Shown here: piece after piece, positions 47,289 to 58,620 of the stretch
Layout: every line of letters begins with the position of its first letter
How positions within the stretch are numbered: position 1 is the stretch's first letter
Source of the DNA: Cladorhizidae sp. MBARI D1340-BT2
Taxonomy: Eukaryota > Porifera > Demospongiae > Poecilosclerida > Cladorhizidae
DNA length: 64,000 bases
Assembly: GCA_028752905.1 (NCBI GenBank)
Contig: JAQNBH010000004.1
Coordinates: 39,612,336-39,676,335 of the forward strand
Direction: 5' to 3'
Program-made: the position numbers and the translations under genes
Notes under the pieces: model-generated
The model's database searches: none
Told to the model about the DNA's origin: nothing
What the model saw: the letters and a program-made list of their open reading frames with translations, nothing else

Positions 47289-47930
47289 AAAGGTGAAAGG
47301 AAACATTGAAACCAAAGTCTGTGGTCTGCTTTGAAAAGTCCCTGCTTAAAATTAATAAATACAACAGCAATATGAGGCTTATATTTTTGACCAATGGGAG
47401 GTAGATGAGAATCAAGAAATTTGTCGACATAGCCCGCTAACTGGAATTATTCTCCTCTGCTCTGTATTTTTTCTGATCACTGCAGCTGGTATAGGTTTAT
47501 TAATCATTCCAATTGCGTTGATGAACTATCATTCCTATAGTATTCCGTATATTATTAGTGTATTTGCCTATTATGTATCCCTTATATTACTTATTCTCAG
47601 TATTGACAGCAAGTTATCTCAAGTATTACAAGGTGTCAGAAGTGGGTTGGCTAATATTCCTCCATAGCACTTCTCAGAGACTAGACAGGTAGACCGATGC
47701 AATTCTCTACCGTCTGAAGATGGGGCAGTATAGCATGAACATCACCAGGAATATGGTCATAATGGAGAAGACTGGTAGTTTATATATCTCAACAGCCCTG
47801 CACACTTGACAAGATTACACTGTAACTCCCATATAACATTGTAAATTTCAGTACAGTTTTTGTCTTGTTGAATGTCGTTACCACTTCTTCACACATGAAG
47901 TAAGTGAAAATAGCTGCCACGCACCAGTAC

Positions 47931-48150
47931 TCACTCAAGGTGAGGAAGAGGGTCTGTTCACATGTCAGTACTTGGGGAAACATCCCGTTCTCCACTCTCA
48001 CTCAAGGTGAGGTAAAGTGTCTTTCCACATGCCAGCCACAGACAAGGCAAGGGAAAGATCCTGTTCTCCACTCTCAGTCAAGGTGAGGAAGAAGTCTGTT
48101 CACAAACACCAGCAGACACTCGAGCCGACCACACCAGCGCATGCACTTAT
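47931..48150 (+). repeat. Minisatellite (extra block C)
   Basis: Paralogue of 19598-19815. Confidence 0.8.
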
Positions 48151-48739
48151 AAGAGGAGCAAAACACTGAGTATTGTCTAGCAATGGTATTGGATGAATTA
48201 AATCACATTATTATTGAGACAACTAGATCACAGAGCATGTTAGTAGACTGAGATAATATATCACCAGTATCATGCTATATAATTAAGATAATCGATAATC
48301 AGACATGAAGTATTGCTTTTGCAAAGCAGACACCTTAAAGTGGGTGCTGGCTACTGTTAATTAGTTCAGTGGCCCAAGGATGTTTTTGCCTGCTTTCTTT
48401 AATCGAGGAGTGCCCCTGCCACCAGTTCTATAATTATTAAAAAAGTGAACAAGAGTTATTACATATTAAACCAGACCATTATATACAATAGAATTGCTTC
48501 AAACCGAGTTGAATATGAGCAAAGGTTAGTTACAATACTGCTAGCATAGCACAGGCTGAAGTGGTCCTGAATTCAGTTATAGCTGGAGGAGAGGTCACCA
48601 TTGGCGGTAGGTTTCCTACGACAATTTGAGGCGGAGCAATATCTAGATTAAATCATATCTGTTGGAAGAATGAAAAACTTTTATCAAACAGTTTGCACTA
48701 TGGCTTGACCACAGATATGAATACCACTTGGATTCAGGA

Positions 48740-48885
48740 GCTACATGTGCACAGACCCTTAAAGTGCACCAGAGAAGCTGCAGATCCATAAGTGATGCAT
48801 ACTTGCTAATTTTATCTCTTCTCTCAGCACTGTAAGTATACTGTGTGGTTCTTCTCTTAGGTTTTGGTTCCAATTGAGGTACCAT
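48740..48885 (-). mobile_element. Possible pogo/Tigger N-terminal fragment (unit C)
   Basis: EPKPKRRTTQYTYSAERRD and KISKYAS on the minus strand; the cleanest of the three copies, still frame-broken after KYAS. Confidence 0.38.
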
Positions 48886-49267
48886 TTCTCCAACACAAGC
48901 ATTAGAGCTCGTACAACTTCGCTAGGTAAGGCTACACCATCCACCACTTTAAGAAAAGACAAAAATCTTGGTATTCCAGTTCTATCTTATGAAAATAGCT
49001 CATGAGAAACTTCCTTAGGCAAAAAATCAGTCTCTATGTGCAGCTTTTATGCTGTCGAGAGCAGAGAGCATGTGGTATTAATTAATACGGATGAATGTGA
49101 AGACAATAGCCTAAATATCTCTGCGTAGCACTCGCAATACTGAACCAAAATTAAATTGGACAACAGCCCTAGGATGTAGTGGGCGTAACCTTCGTCCTGA
49201 ATCGTGCGGTTTTAATCGAGATTTTAAACTTTTGCTCGCTCTTGGTGGATAGCTGCTAACTCTCCAG
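48886..49267. other. 5' flank and probable promoter region of the intact gene
   Basis: Conserved with the pseudogene flanks. No TATA box obvious; no upstream coding exon seen. Confidence 0.4.
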
Positions 49268-50521
49268 ATGCTAAAGAAGAAGGTCTATGCGGGTGCAGTT
49301 CTTCTTACGTTCTTGGTTACCTTGACGGTGATTTCGATCGGGATAAACAATAGAGACGTTCACCCGTATAGATGCGGTTTCAGGGCTTGGAAATATGGAG
49401 CTGTGACAGTTTTACAGCCACCGATAGCCAAGAACTGCAGCAAATTATTTGGCGGAGATACTGATGAGGTAAAAATGGTCAGTGCTAAGACTACTGTTTG
49501 GAATAATTCATTGAGTGACCATGACTTCTACAAAATGACCATGAACTGTTCTTGGGTGAGACACTACTTTAGTAACAACTTTTATGTTACTGAGCTGGAA
49601 CGATTTTTTCCAATAGCTTTCTTATTTGTTGTGTATAACAGTCCACAACAAGTTATACGACTGCTGAAGGTAATTTACAGAGCTCACAATCAATATTGCA
49701 TCATTCCTGATTACAAATCCAACTCTATCTTTATTGACATCTTTAAAAACATCGCTGCATGCTTGAGCAATGTGCAAGTTCCTTCAAAACTAATCACAGT
49801 AACATGGGGGACGTTTTCCATTTTGGATGCCCAGATGATATGTTATAAGGACTTGTTGGACACAAGAGAGCAACAGTCGGAACAGAGCAAGTGGAAATAC
49901 GTCATCAATTTGTGTGGCAAAGAACTGCCACTAGCTACTAACCATGAGATAGTTTCCCACCTTGTGAAACTCAATGGATCTTCAGCTATCTCTCCTAGAC
50001 AAATACCAACAAATGAACATGGAACATATCAGAGATTGAAAGGCAAAAAAATCCCTTTTAACCTGCCCTACTATAAAGCTATGACCTACATGGGCTTACC
50101 TTATGACTTTGTCAAGTTTCTTTTCGCCAATTCAACGGCCATTAAGCTTCTTCAATTCTTTAAACCATGCCGGAATCCAGAAGAGCACTTTTATGCCATT
50201 CTATCTACTATTCCGGGAGTCCCAGGAGGGTTCAACCGCAATGTTTTGGGAGTGACCATCGATCACTACATCTGGAAAGGCGATGCGCCTTGTAGTGGGA
50301 AATTAGTTCATCAGATATGCATTCCGAAAATAGGGGATTTGAGCGTGATCATGAAACGAACTAGAAATGGTGACAGAGCTCTGTTTCATAACAAGTATTT
50401 TATGGAGTATGATCCAACACTCATGGACTGCATGGAGGAAGAGCTAATTGCTAGAAACAAAAGAGAGTTTGTTGAAGATGGTGGTCCAGAAGAGATGGTC
50501 GTTGTCTGTAAATTCATGTAA
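49268..50521 (+). CDS. Core-2/I-branching beta-1,6-N-acetylglucosaminyltransferase-like protein (GT14), intact
   Basis: 417 aa, single exon, close to the ~430 aa of vertebrate GCNT enzymes, which add beta-1,6-GlcNAc branches to O-glycans or poly-LacNAc in the Golgi using UDP-GlcNAc. Layout: short cytosolic tail (1-8, MLKKKVYA), membrane anchor about 9-26 (type II), stem, then the Branch domain from about 115. Family landmarks: PIAFLFVVYNSPQQVIRLL (115-133), IPDYKSNSIF (146-155), SNVQVPSKL (167-175), WKYVINLCGKELPL (209-222), PEEHFYAIL (304-312, Glu306 aligning with the catalytic Glu of core-2 enzymes), ICIPKIGDLSVI (350-361), FHNKYF (373-378). Twelve luminal Cys and several N-glycosylation sequons. 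The ATG is the first in frame and is shared by all four copies. Acceptor specificity cannot be predicted. The three paralogues at 4323, 9493 and 29306 are broken. Confidence 0.9.
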   Translation: MLKKKVYAGAVLLTFLVTLTVISIGINNRDVHPYRCGFRAWKYGAVTVLQPPIAKNCSKLFGGDTDEVKMVSAKTTVWNNSLSDHDFYKMTMNCSWVRHYFSNNFYVTELERFFPIAFLFVVYNSPQQVIRLLKVIYRAHNQYCIIPDYKSNSIFIDIFKNIAACLSNVQVPSKLITVTWGTFSILDAQMICYKDLLDTREQQSEQSKWKYVINLCGKELPLATNHEIVSHLVKLNGSSAISPRQIPTNEHGTYQRLKGKKIPFNLPYYKAMTYMGLPYDFVKFLFANSTAIKLLQFFKPCRNPEEHFYAILSTIPGVPGGFNRNVLGVTIDHYIWKGDAPCSGKLVHQICIPKIGDLSVIMKRTRNGDRALFHNKYFMEYDPTLMDCMEEELIARNKREFVEDGGPEEMVVVCKFM

Positions 50522-50810
50522 CATATGCAAACTACAGCAGTACTCCACATCGGAGAGATTGATTGAGTGAAAGTGAAATATTTAGAACTATGTATAGTGC
50601 TGACAACATATTTGCCTTTACTTGCATATTGTGAATGTCCTGATTTTTTTACACTATATAATTTTTGGTCCAGATCTGAAACATTGATCTGGTAATTAAC
50701 CAATGACAACACTTGTTACTTTTTTCCTTTTTTCCCCCTCTCATCTTGTTCACGTGCTCGACATATGTGCCAGGGTGTGGTTTGTAGCATGTGGTGAATA
50801 CCTAGCTACC
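50522..50810. other. 3' UTR/flank of intact gene
   Basis: Conserved with the pseudogene copies. The nearest AATAAA downstream is at 50892-50897, beyond the TATA/hairpin repeat, so the real polyadenylation site is uncertain. Confidence 0.4.
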
Positions 50811-50897
50811 AGTATATAAAAGCTCACGCGAGTCTTGGCATCTCATTATTCCTGATGAAGGCAAGAGTATCTAGTCAAAATGTGTGGAGAGAATAAA
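50811..50897 (+). repeat. TATA plus hammerhead-like hairpin (unit C)
   Basis: TATAAAA at ~50815, CTGATGA at 50852-50858, hairpin arms GGCAAGA/TCTAGTC (one or two mismatches), AAAATG, then AATAAA at 50892. The stem is weaker here than at 11085. Confidence 0.4.
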
Positions 50898-51690
50898 ATT
50901 CTAGTTGATTGTTGTTATAAGATAGAGTGTATCATAGATAACTCAACTTACAGAGAGTTGAAGAGAGGTCAAGTCATGTACGAATATCATATCACATCAG
51001 AGACTTTGGCACTCATCTAGTGTTTCTTCTTGGGGTGGGCACTGATATATGCAGGAAAGCACAGCGTCTTGTATCCAGGAGGCACACTGCAGATACGACC
51101 ATACCAGCCAAACATATCTTAGCAGTCATTCACACTCTTGGGAACTTGGTTATCTCGTTGCACTAGGAGAAAAGACAAGAGAAGGAAAATAGACACTATA
51201 ATTATATATCAAGCTATACACTCTCCACATCACAGCTGATGGGCCCCAGTTTGATTATGGTTTTCACAAAAAACGAGTGACACTATAGATGGGGACAGAA
51301 CAGGTCAGTAATGACTAGAGCAAAGTGTGAGATGGAAAATAAGAAAGGGGGCAAGGATGATGGCAAGAGGGAGAAGGGAATGTGGGGAGGAAGGAGGGAG
51401 AACAAATGCTGAGAAATAGAGAGGAAACATGAGAATGGCCATGGAAGACACTCGGCTGTTCATGAGCTCCAAGTAGAGCAGGTGACAGCGCATAGATACA
51501 CATTCATACCATATAGCTCCTGTTCTCACCTGCTGCATGTTAAAGTCTGACCTAGAGGTGGTGTTGTCGCGAGGCTAGACCTTCTGCTAACTTTAGAGTA
51601 TTCATGATTTTTCAACCACACACATCATCGACATGCCACTATTGTAAGTCATAATAGCTATTGTAAGTCATAATAATAAGTTACTCTCTC
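50898..51690. other. Intergenic block shared with unit A
   Basis: Homologous to 11126-11960, including the purine-rich stretch at 51310-51420. No gene. Confidence 0.5.
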
Positions 51691-53599
51691 TCAATACAGA
51701 CAGAGTTGAGTAGGCACAGGCTGACCTCAACTGGGATTGAGCTATCATGACGTCGAAGCAACACAAAAACAGAAAACACAGGGGACTAGAGCAGCACAGT
51801 ATGCCCCAGAACTCTGACTCCTAATCCGAGAGTCATACTAGCACCATCATGGAGGCTGGAAACAGCAACATGGTACTCATTGGCTTCATAAAGGATGCAG
51901 GTTTGTGAAAGAAAGAGTGGATCGTTCAGGAGGAGCAAGAATGACTTTGGAAGGAAAGAGAATGGGAACAATCATGACTCTTATGGGTCACTCAAAGAGA
52001 CCCTGTACATACACTACCTCATCTCCAAAGAGATGTACAGGATCAAGATGTTGCAGGCCAACTGCAAGACTGGAGAAAGTTGACGACCTTGGGAGCCATT
52101 TTGACAACCTCACCTCGAAATGGACCAAACAATATACCATGGTGGAGGAAGTCAAGGAGCTGATCAATATCGATGCTGTGACTGGAAGGATGCAAAGCAA
52201 ATATCCTATCATGTAAAGGATAGCTCAACTCAGATGTTGAAGGAGGCCACCCGGATGTCAGATGACTTTATGCAAACTAGGGGTTGGAGTCTCGATTGTA
52301 TCAACTAGGGGAAGTCAGCCAACCAACACCATGGAAAGAGGTTCCACCAAAGGGATGAGAGACATCAACTAAGGAAGGACAGCAGGGTCTACAAGAACAA
52401 CGACGGCAGTCCACAATCAAAGCTGACTGAACCGGTGGCCATGAAAAGAAGGACGGACATGGGAAGAGACCACCAAAATTTTACCCGACCAAGATACTTC
52501 AATTGTAATTTCTATGGACATTAAGCCTCAGATTGTTCCACCCATAGAAATGGCAAGAGAATACCGAAACTGGGGGATATCAATCGAACAGTACCTATGA
52601 GCCGAAAGGAAGAAGAAGACCTCATACATTCTGAAGAAGCAGATGAGGTAATCATCTCAGGAATGATCGCTGGACAGATGGTGGAACAGATCTGACTCGA
52701 CTCAGGAGCAGACCAAGTGAAAACCTGACTTGTGCCAGAAACTGTATGGACAGGAGAGGCAATCCAACTGAAAGGCACTCACTTCCCCTAGATGAAGTCG
52801 AAATTTTTCATTGGCCAATGACGACCTTGGTTGGGACCCTGCAAGGACATGAGCAACAAAGCCCTTCTGGGAGCAGATTTTCCCAACATATGGATGGGAC
52901 TTGGGACGACAGCTCCTCTACCAGGAGGCCACCAATTTGGGACAGACATGAGCTCAAAAGTAAGCTGAGGACTTACCCGAACTGAGAAGAGGGAAGAGCG
53001 ACAACAACAACAGATGGCACTGAAGGAAAGGACGGGAGAAATTCTTATCCTTCACTGGCTTCACTTTGAGAATATGCTGACATGGATGAGAGTCCTTTCA
53101 TCATGTGATATAAGATGATGTAGAAGAAGGCCAAGGATAGGCTAGGAGAGGAGGCACTGCTCCTCTGTGTGCCAGGAGCGTGTCATTGATTGCTACTGTC
53201 GCTAGCACACAAGCTGGGACAGGACGGACAGGTGCCTAACAGAGTAATTCTTCTGGCTAGAAATGTATGCTGATGTACAATGAATGTGCCAGGTATGTGG
53301 AGAGTGCCAGAAAATGGCCAGATGGAAATAGTGCATGGCTCCTTTGAGTCCTATGAACCATTTGAAAGGATATGGATGGACCTGGTTGGTCCCCTGCCAA
53401 GAATGAAGTCTGGTAAGCGCCACACCCTGGTTATTGTGGATCATGCTACATGTTGGCCCAAAGCTATGCCAAACATGGACTGCAAGACAATTGCTGGAGA
53501 ACTCCTAGCAATAGCAGAGTTGGAGTACCGAAAGAGATCCTCACCGATTGCGGGGCAAACTTCACCATCTGACTACTTGCTAACTAGGTAGTTCAGGCC
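51691..53599 (+). mobile_element. Ty3/Gypsy relic, gag-protease-integrase (unit C)
   Basis: Most complete copy, plus strand. Gag: FDNLTSKWTKQYTMVEEVK (52100) and the SCAN-like end (SDDFMQTRGW, 52260). Protease: ISGMIAGQMVEQI then, after a stop, LDSGAD with the aspartic protease DSG triad (52660-52710), and LLGADFPNIWMGLGRQLL (52865). Then a junction, with no reverse transcriptase or RNase H, into integrase: CQVCGECQK-like codons out of frame, FERIWMDLVGPLPRMKSGK (first Asp, 53360), VDHATCWPKAMPNMDCKT, and ILTDCGANFT (second Asp, 53545). Several stops. Defective, RT-less remnant common to all units. Confidence 0.78.
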
Positions 53600-53870
53600 C
53601 TGATGTAATGCCGTCATTTTGTAGTTGTGGTTGCTGGTCAGCAGCAGGATAGTTTTCTAGAAACTAATGAGCGGGTCGGCTTGAAGCCATCAGTTTAGTA
53701 GTGACAGTTTTCTAGAAGCAGATGTAGATACAATCACTTCTTCTCCAAATTTGTAGAAGACATCAGTGAAAAGCATCATGTGGCATGTCTCTCTGATCAA
53801 GCAGGCATCTTGCAGTTTGTTCTCAACTACAAATAAAAACCTTCCTCTTAGTGTTATCTAACTGTCAGAG
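53600..53870 (+). repeat. LTR-like segment (unit C)
   Basis: Paralogue of 12839-13185 with about 80 bp of the internal 'tctagaagctaat' repeats missing. AATAAA near 53835. Confidence 0.35.
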
Positions 53871-54589
53871 TTTACTTTGCTTCTGGTTTGACTGGTAATG
53901 CAACAGTGACAGAGGTTAGATTTTTCCTTTGCTTACTTAGCCGGTAGGATCGAGGAGGGCCATACTGATGAAGATATTGCCAACTCTCTGGCTGTCACTT
54001 CCTGAGAAATGATTGGGATTGAATTATTTAGCTGGCATGGGGAGAGGGAGGGTGAAAAGTAACAGGAAGCAGTCCTCTTTCCTACGAGTCTTACATTGGG
54101 ATACCTGTAGTGGTCTTATTAATATCAATATTTTCTCCATCTCAACCATCAATACTTTCAGTGGCCATGCTTGACCATTTAACTACTTTTTAATACCTAA
54201 TGGCACTCTCATTGCACTGAGAAGGGCTTCCTATTGGCACACAGTATATAGTTTCATCTTTCGAGCTATTTCCCATCACAGACACACTTGCAGCAAGTTC
54301 AGGCACTCAGATTTTGGTATTTCCACTTTACAGAGGAGGAGCGAAAAAATCGGAGTGGTCCAGTTAGAATTATGATTTTGATGGGGCTCAAACTCCACAT
54401 ATATGTTGAGGGGGGCTACAGGAAAAAAAGCAAATCTCACGATTAAATTTGCATTGAAATGAGAGCATTTCAGAACAGTTATAAATAAGTTACCATTGAA
54501 ATTCACAACCGACACATTCGACTAAAATAACAAAGAACAATCGAAGTTTGTATTTACTACATAAAATTCAGCAATTAAAATATAGCAAA
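53871..54589. other. Unassigned conserved block (unit C)
   Basis: Homologous to 13186-13849; includes the empty site (~54140) of the unit B solo LTR. Confidence 0.4.
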
Positions 54590-55968
54590 TATATGCTGAC
54601 ATGATTTATTAGCACAAATAAATTCATTGTCTATATATGACTTTTATGTCCAAATTTTCCGTAATGTCTTTGTAATAATGAAAAACAATCATTTTGTTAA
54701 GAACTTTTAGAAGAATACAATTTGTAGCAGGCATTATATACCAGAACCTGAAATAGTTTGGAAAGTGCAACCAATTTGTGTGTTTTTAGTCAGACTTATA
54801 CTCTGAAGTACAAATTCCAGTCCAGAAATCGATAGTTTCTTGTCTTCCTTTTTAGTAACATGCAAAGTCCTGAGCAAGAAGGTCATGGAGGTTAAGATCT
54901 TCACTATAAAAACTACATACAGCAACCAGTTTACTCTCACGGTTTTCGCCAGAACATGCTTTAAAAAGGAGTTGTTATACATTTGAGTTGAATCCAGGTT
55001 GGTCAAATCTGTCAGTCATACACACCACAGCTAAACTCAGTACTTCAAAATAAATAAGTCTGTAGCTTTTGGTGTTGCTGGAAACTCTGCTTCACCAACT
55101 CCTTCTTCATAGTGATGTGGTCTCCTAGACCTCTTGATAAGGTAGCTTCTTCAATGTTAATCTACTTATTTCCAAAACAAATCAAAATCTCTATCCAAAT
55201 GTGTCCCCTAAAGCGTCTTAACTGTAAGCATGGCTATCTCATGACCTTCAACACTAGAAATTTTGTAGGTCAGGCTAAGCCTATTTGTATGCCTAAGGCT
55301 CATTTCCGATAACATCAGGTTGAAGAGGAATGGGAAAGTACCCATTTGACTATCAACACCCTGGATTCTAGCCTTCATTCCGGTATCAGTGGTGACTCTG
55401 GGTGCCTCTTGCCACACAAATTCAGAATGTATTTATTGGACACAGTGCTGGTTAAAGCATCAGCTCATACTGTCCAACTTTTGGGAGATATTGACGGCGA
55501 TTCACTTCCTGTTTCCTCTTTGATTCTACTCAGCATAATCTCTCACTTGGGAGGAAACTTTACAAGTTTTACCAGTTCAAAACATGTAAGACAATCTTGC
55601 ATAGCAGCAGACCCTTTGAAATTAAGGGCATGGCCATAGTCATGCTTAAGCACTGCCTTGGTCTCCATTTGCTGCATCTTAGCAGCTACTCCACCTCTAG
55701 CTCCAGCCATTATGCTGCAGGTGTCATAACATTGACCTCATAGCTTAAGTGGGTATCTCAAAATGAAAAAGAACATCTTTAATAGATGATACGATGCTGT
55801 AAGCAGTAGTAGAGAGAAGGTTGGACAACCCAAGATACTCTCTTCATTAAGTCATCTGTCCATTTGATCACCAAAGTAAGTTGTACCTTGTTGGATACAT
55901 CGCGTCTAAGTGGGTTAATAATATCTAGATATTTGTCCTCGATATTTGTCCTCAATCTAAGTCACCAT
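54590..55968 (-). mobile_element. ZMYM1-like hAT transposase relic (unit C)
   Basis: Third copy, minus strand. KARIQGVDSQMGTFPFLFNL followed by SSVEGHEIAMLTVKTL (55380-55220) is better preserved here than in unit A and matches the hAT segment before the C-terminal domain; GARGGVAAKMQQ at ~55700 and YGHALNF-type codons near 55640 also persist. Frame-broken. Confidence 0.78.
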
Positions 55969-58620
55969 CATCAAAAAAAAAATTTTTTTATTATTTTATT
56001 TATTTATTATTTTTATTTTTTATTGTTAATTTTTTTTTATATGGAGTTTCTTATTCATACAGTTTATAGAACCCCCTTTCCCTTAAGTTCAAATGTTCAA
56101 GTGATGACATTAGGGACCTGTCCCAAACCCTGATTGCAAAGATCCCATTACTGAGGCTGCATTCCCACGCTGCACAGCGAAATCCGTGAAGAAGATGTTG
56201 ATGGGAATTCTCTTCATAAGTCACTGACTTCAGGCGGTGTCCCAACTCCCTGAAGAATGCCTTTGCTTGAGGCCAAAAGGATCCACATGTCTCTACCGCC
56301 ACAGGTACAAACTTGTATGCCGAGTCCAGGTGGGCGTACTTCTCACCCTTCAAAATCTCTGTCTGGGCTGCCACTGAACCAACCTCAGTGATTGCAGCCA
56401 AAAGGTTGGATGGGGCAAAGGTGTCACTGCAGGTTGCATCCCATACCAAGAGTCTACCACTTGACCATGGAATGATGGACATGCCATCAGGTCTCTTTCC
56501 ATCGGACCGAAGCAGACCTGAGGGCTCCAGCCAGGAAGGGACATTTTCAGCTAGTGGATGATATCATTTAAAGCACCATGGCGAGAACGCCTTCCCTGAC
56601 TGTGCCTGCAGCTCAACCCAGCGTGCCAAACTGGTCGACATCCTATTCACAGTATCTACAAGAGTGTGGCTGGCACAGGGGTGCTCCAAGACGTAGTCCA
56701 ACTGCTATTCGAACTACGTCATCGCTCATTCGGAGACCCAGTGAGGAAATTGGCAGGGCATTAAGCCAGGCACCTGACTCACATACAGACACTGCGAGGA
56801 GACGAACTCTGGTTTTGGGGTCACTAGCATTCTGCAAAAGTGACTCTTCCCTTTCCAAAATACGAGGGATATCCCACGACTTCTGCTGATGGGAAGCAGG
56901 CGGGGCTGGAGGAGGCAAGGCAAGGTTATCACCGCAGAGTAAAAGGGCAGCCTCAATCTCAGGGGTACTGGACAGTACTGAACCGAGGGGGGAGGATATG
57001 GTGAATGAGATTGGACGATCCATCAGCAGAAGCCAAATAGGCAGAGGGAGTAAGATGAACCGCACTCCTAATTCTAATTCCCCCCATGGGGTTCACTGGA
57101 GGGTGGCCTGTAGCCAAGAAGGGTCATTGTTCTGAAAATCTGTATTAGTGATATTGCTGAGGATTGACTTGAGGTGGTCATAGGCTGGTAGATGACTGGA
57201 AGAGAAACAGGGAGCAGAGCTGAGAATGTGCATCATCTTAGGGATCGCAAATGAGTGACGCAACAATGTGATAGCATCATGTGATTGCAAATGACAAAGT
57301 CTATCACCCATCAACTGCAGCAGCTCTGTCTTCTCCCTTACACATGCATCCACTGATTGTAACCCTCCAATAGGATAGCCCAAGAGATTGGCATTCTCTG
57401 GGCTAATGATGCTAACTCCTTGAAGAGCAACAAGGACGATACCTCGAGAGGTAGGATCCGTGCAGATCAATTCTGTCTTTCCTCTGTTTAACTCAGAGCA
57501 CCTCAATGGTCCTTAGATCACGAATTACACCTTCCCGGTTGCTTCCCAGAGTTCCATCATCCAGATAAAAAACGCAGAACTCTGACCTCAGCTTTGCACA
57601 CAGTTTCTGAATAAACAGGCCAAAGAGGAGGGGTCCCAACTGGTCGCCCTGCTGAACCTCTTCTGAAGACAGCACGACTTAATCACCCCATGAGAGTAAA
57701 GATGGCGAGCAGTATACTGAGTGGACAAAAGGGAGAAGCTCGGGAATGTACTCCTCTACAGCACCCAACATCTTGTCCCAGCAAATATTGTTGAAGGCAT
57801 TTCTGAAGTGCACTTTCATGATTACTTGGTCTTCCTTGAGGTTCTGGAGGTAGATGCAAGCAGCATGCACTGCCGCTTCAACCCACCACATCACTCCAAA
57901 ACTTAACTGCCGAGGGGCCAGGAAATCGGGAACTTTTTGCATGGCATGAATGCAAGCACACTTAGCAGCAAGTCTGCGCAGGGTACAGCCCACAGCGATA
58001 GGGCGAACCCCACCATCATTCTTATGCAGAGCTATATACCAGTGAGTCAAAGAAATGAGGACGGATGAATAGAGGTGTGTCACCTCTTAGGATCAGAGAT
58101 ACCAAAGAAGCGCCCTCAGTATGAATGGCCACCTTCACCAGCGGACGGACTTGTGAGGTCTTTGAGATGTTGTGGTCTGAGGCCATCCTGGCCACCTGCA
58201 GATCTATTTGGGAAGGAACGTATGGCTTGAGTGATGATGGCCTCGGTGACTGAGAAAGAGAATGAGGAAGGTTCCGAGGATAGCATTATGGAAGAATCCA
58301 GGTGAGCCGCAGGGTGCTTCTGCTTAAAAGGCTTCCAGAGTGTCAGGTGAGTGATCAGCTAAAACATCCTCGGCACATGCAAGCCTGACAGCGCCCTTGA
58401 CGTCGCCCTCTTCCAGCTTGGATGTCACCTTTGAAGACAAGAGCTCTAGGGGATCACAAAACTTATTGAAAATATCGAACGAAAGAAGAACTGCACCACA
58501 AATCATTCTTCTTCCAAATTTAGATAGTCATTTAGCCAGCTAATTATGGGTGATCTCGTGAACCTTAATTGTTTGGATGGCCTCGTGACTCCAGGCAATT
58601 TAGGTACAAGCAAATCTTAT
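55969..58620 (-). mobile_element. Non-LTR-type RT element (unit C), active-site YLDDG preserved
   Basis: Same element as 16156-18780. A-rich tail on the minus strand at 55975-56040. The nuclease-like C-terminal module (KRPDGMSIIPWSSGRLLVWDATC, VAVETCG) is at 56545-56290; a CQPHSC zinc-finger start at ~56660. RT: FCVFYLDDGTLGSN (57570), VQQGDQLGPLLF (motif B, 57640), VHFRNAFNNICWDKML (motif A with Asp changed to His, 57810), GCTLRRLAAKCACIHAMQKV (57985). Frameshifts at 58080-58140, 57670 (taa) and elsewhere. Thus the second RT aspartates survive, but motif A has lost its Asp and the copy is dead. Confidence 0.82.

Larger units (their letters stand above)
28298..48635. repeat. Tandem segmental duplication unit B (~20.3 kb)
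   Basis: Same block order as unit A. Specific changes are a ~2.1-kb deletion removing gag and protease of the Gypsy relic (junction ~30965), a solo LTR, a nested hAT element in the RT element, a duplicated module in block C, and an extra RT/block-C segment (45778-48635). It shares with unit C the 4.2-kb deletion of the 5' pogo half. Confidence 0.9.
46066..48635. repeat. Extra copy of non-coding block C
   Basis: Near-identical to 39614-42100. It ends at 48635, where 'ggcggagc' of block C is fused to 'aatatctagattaaatc' of the upstream glycosyltransferase block; the two partners share only about 'agcaatat', i.e. microhomology. The RACGAP1 exon and pogo relic are therefore missing between this copy and unit C. 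Confidence 0.85.
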
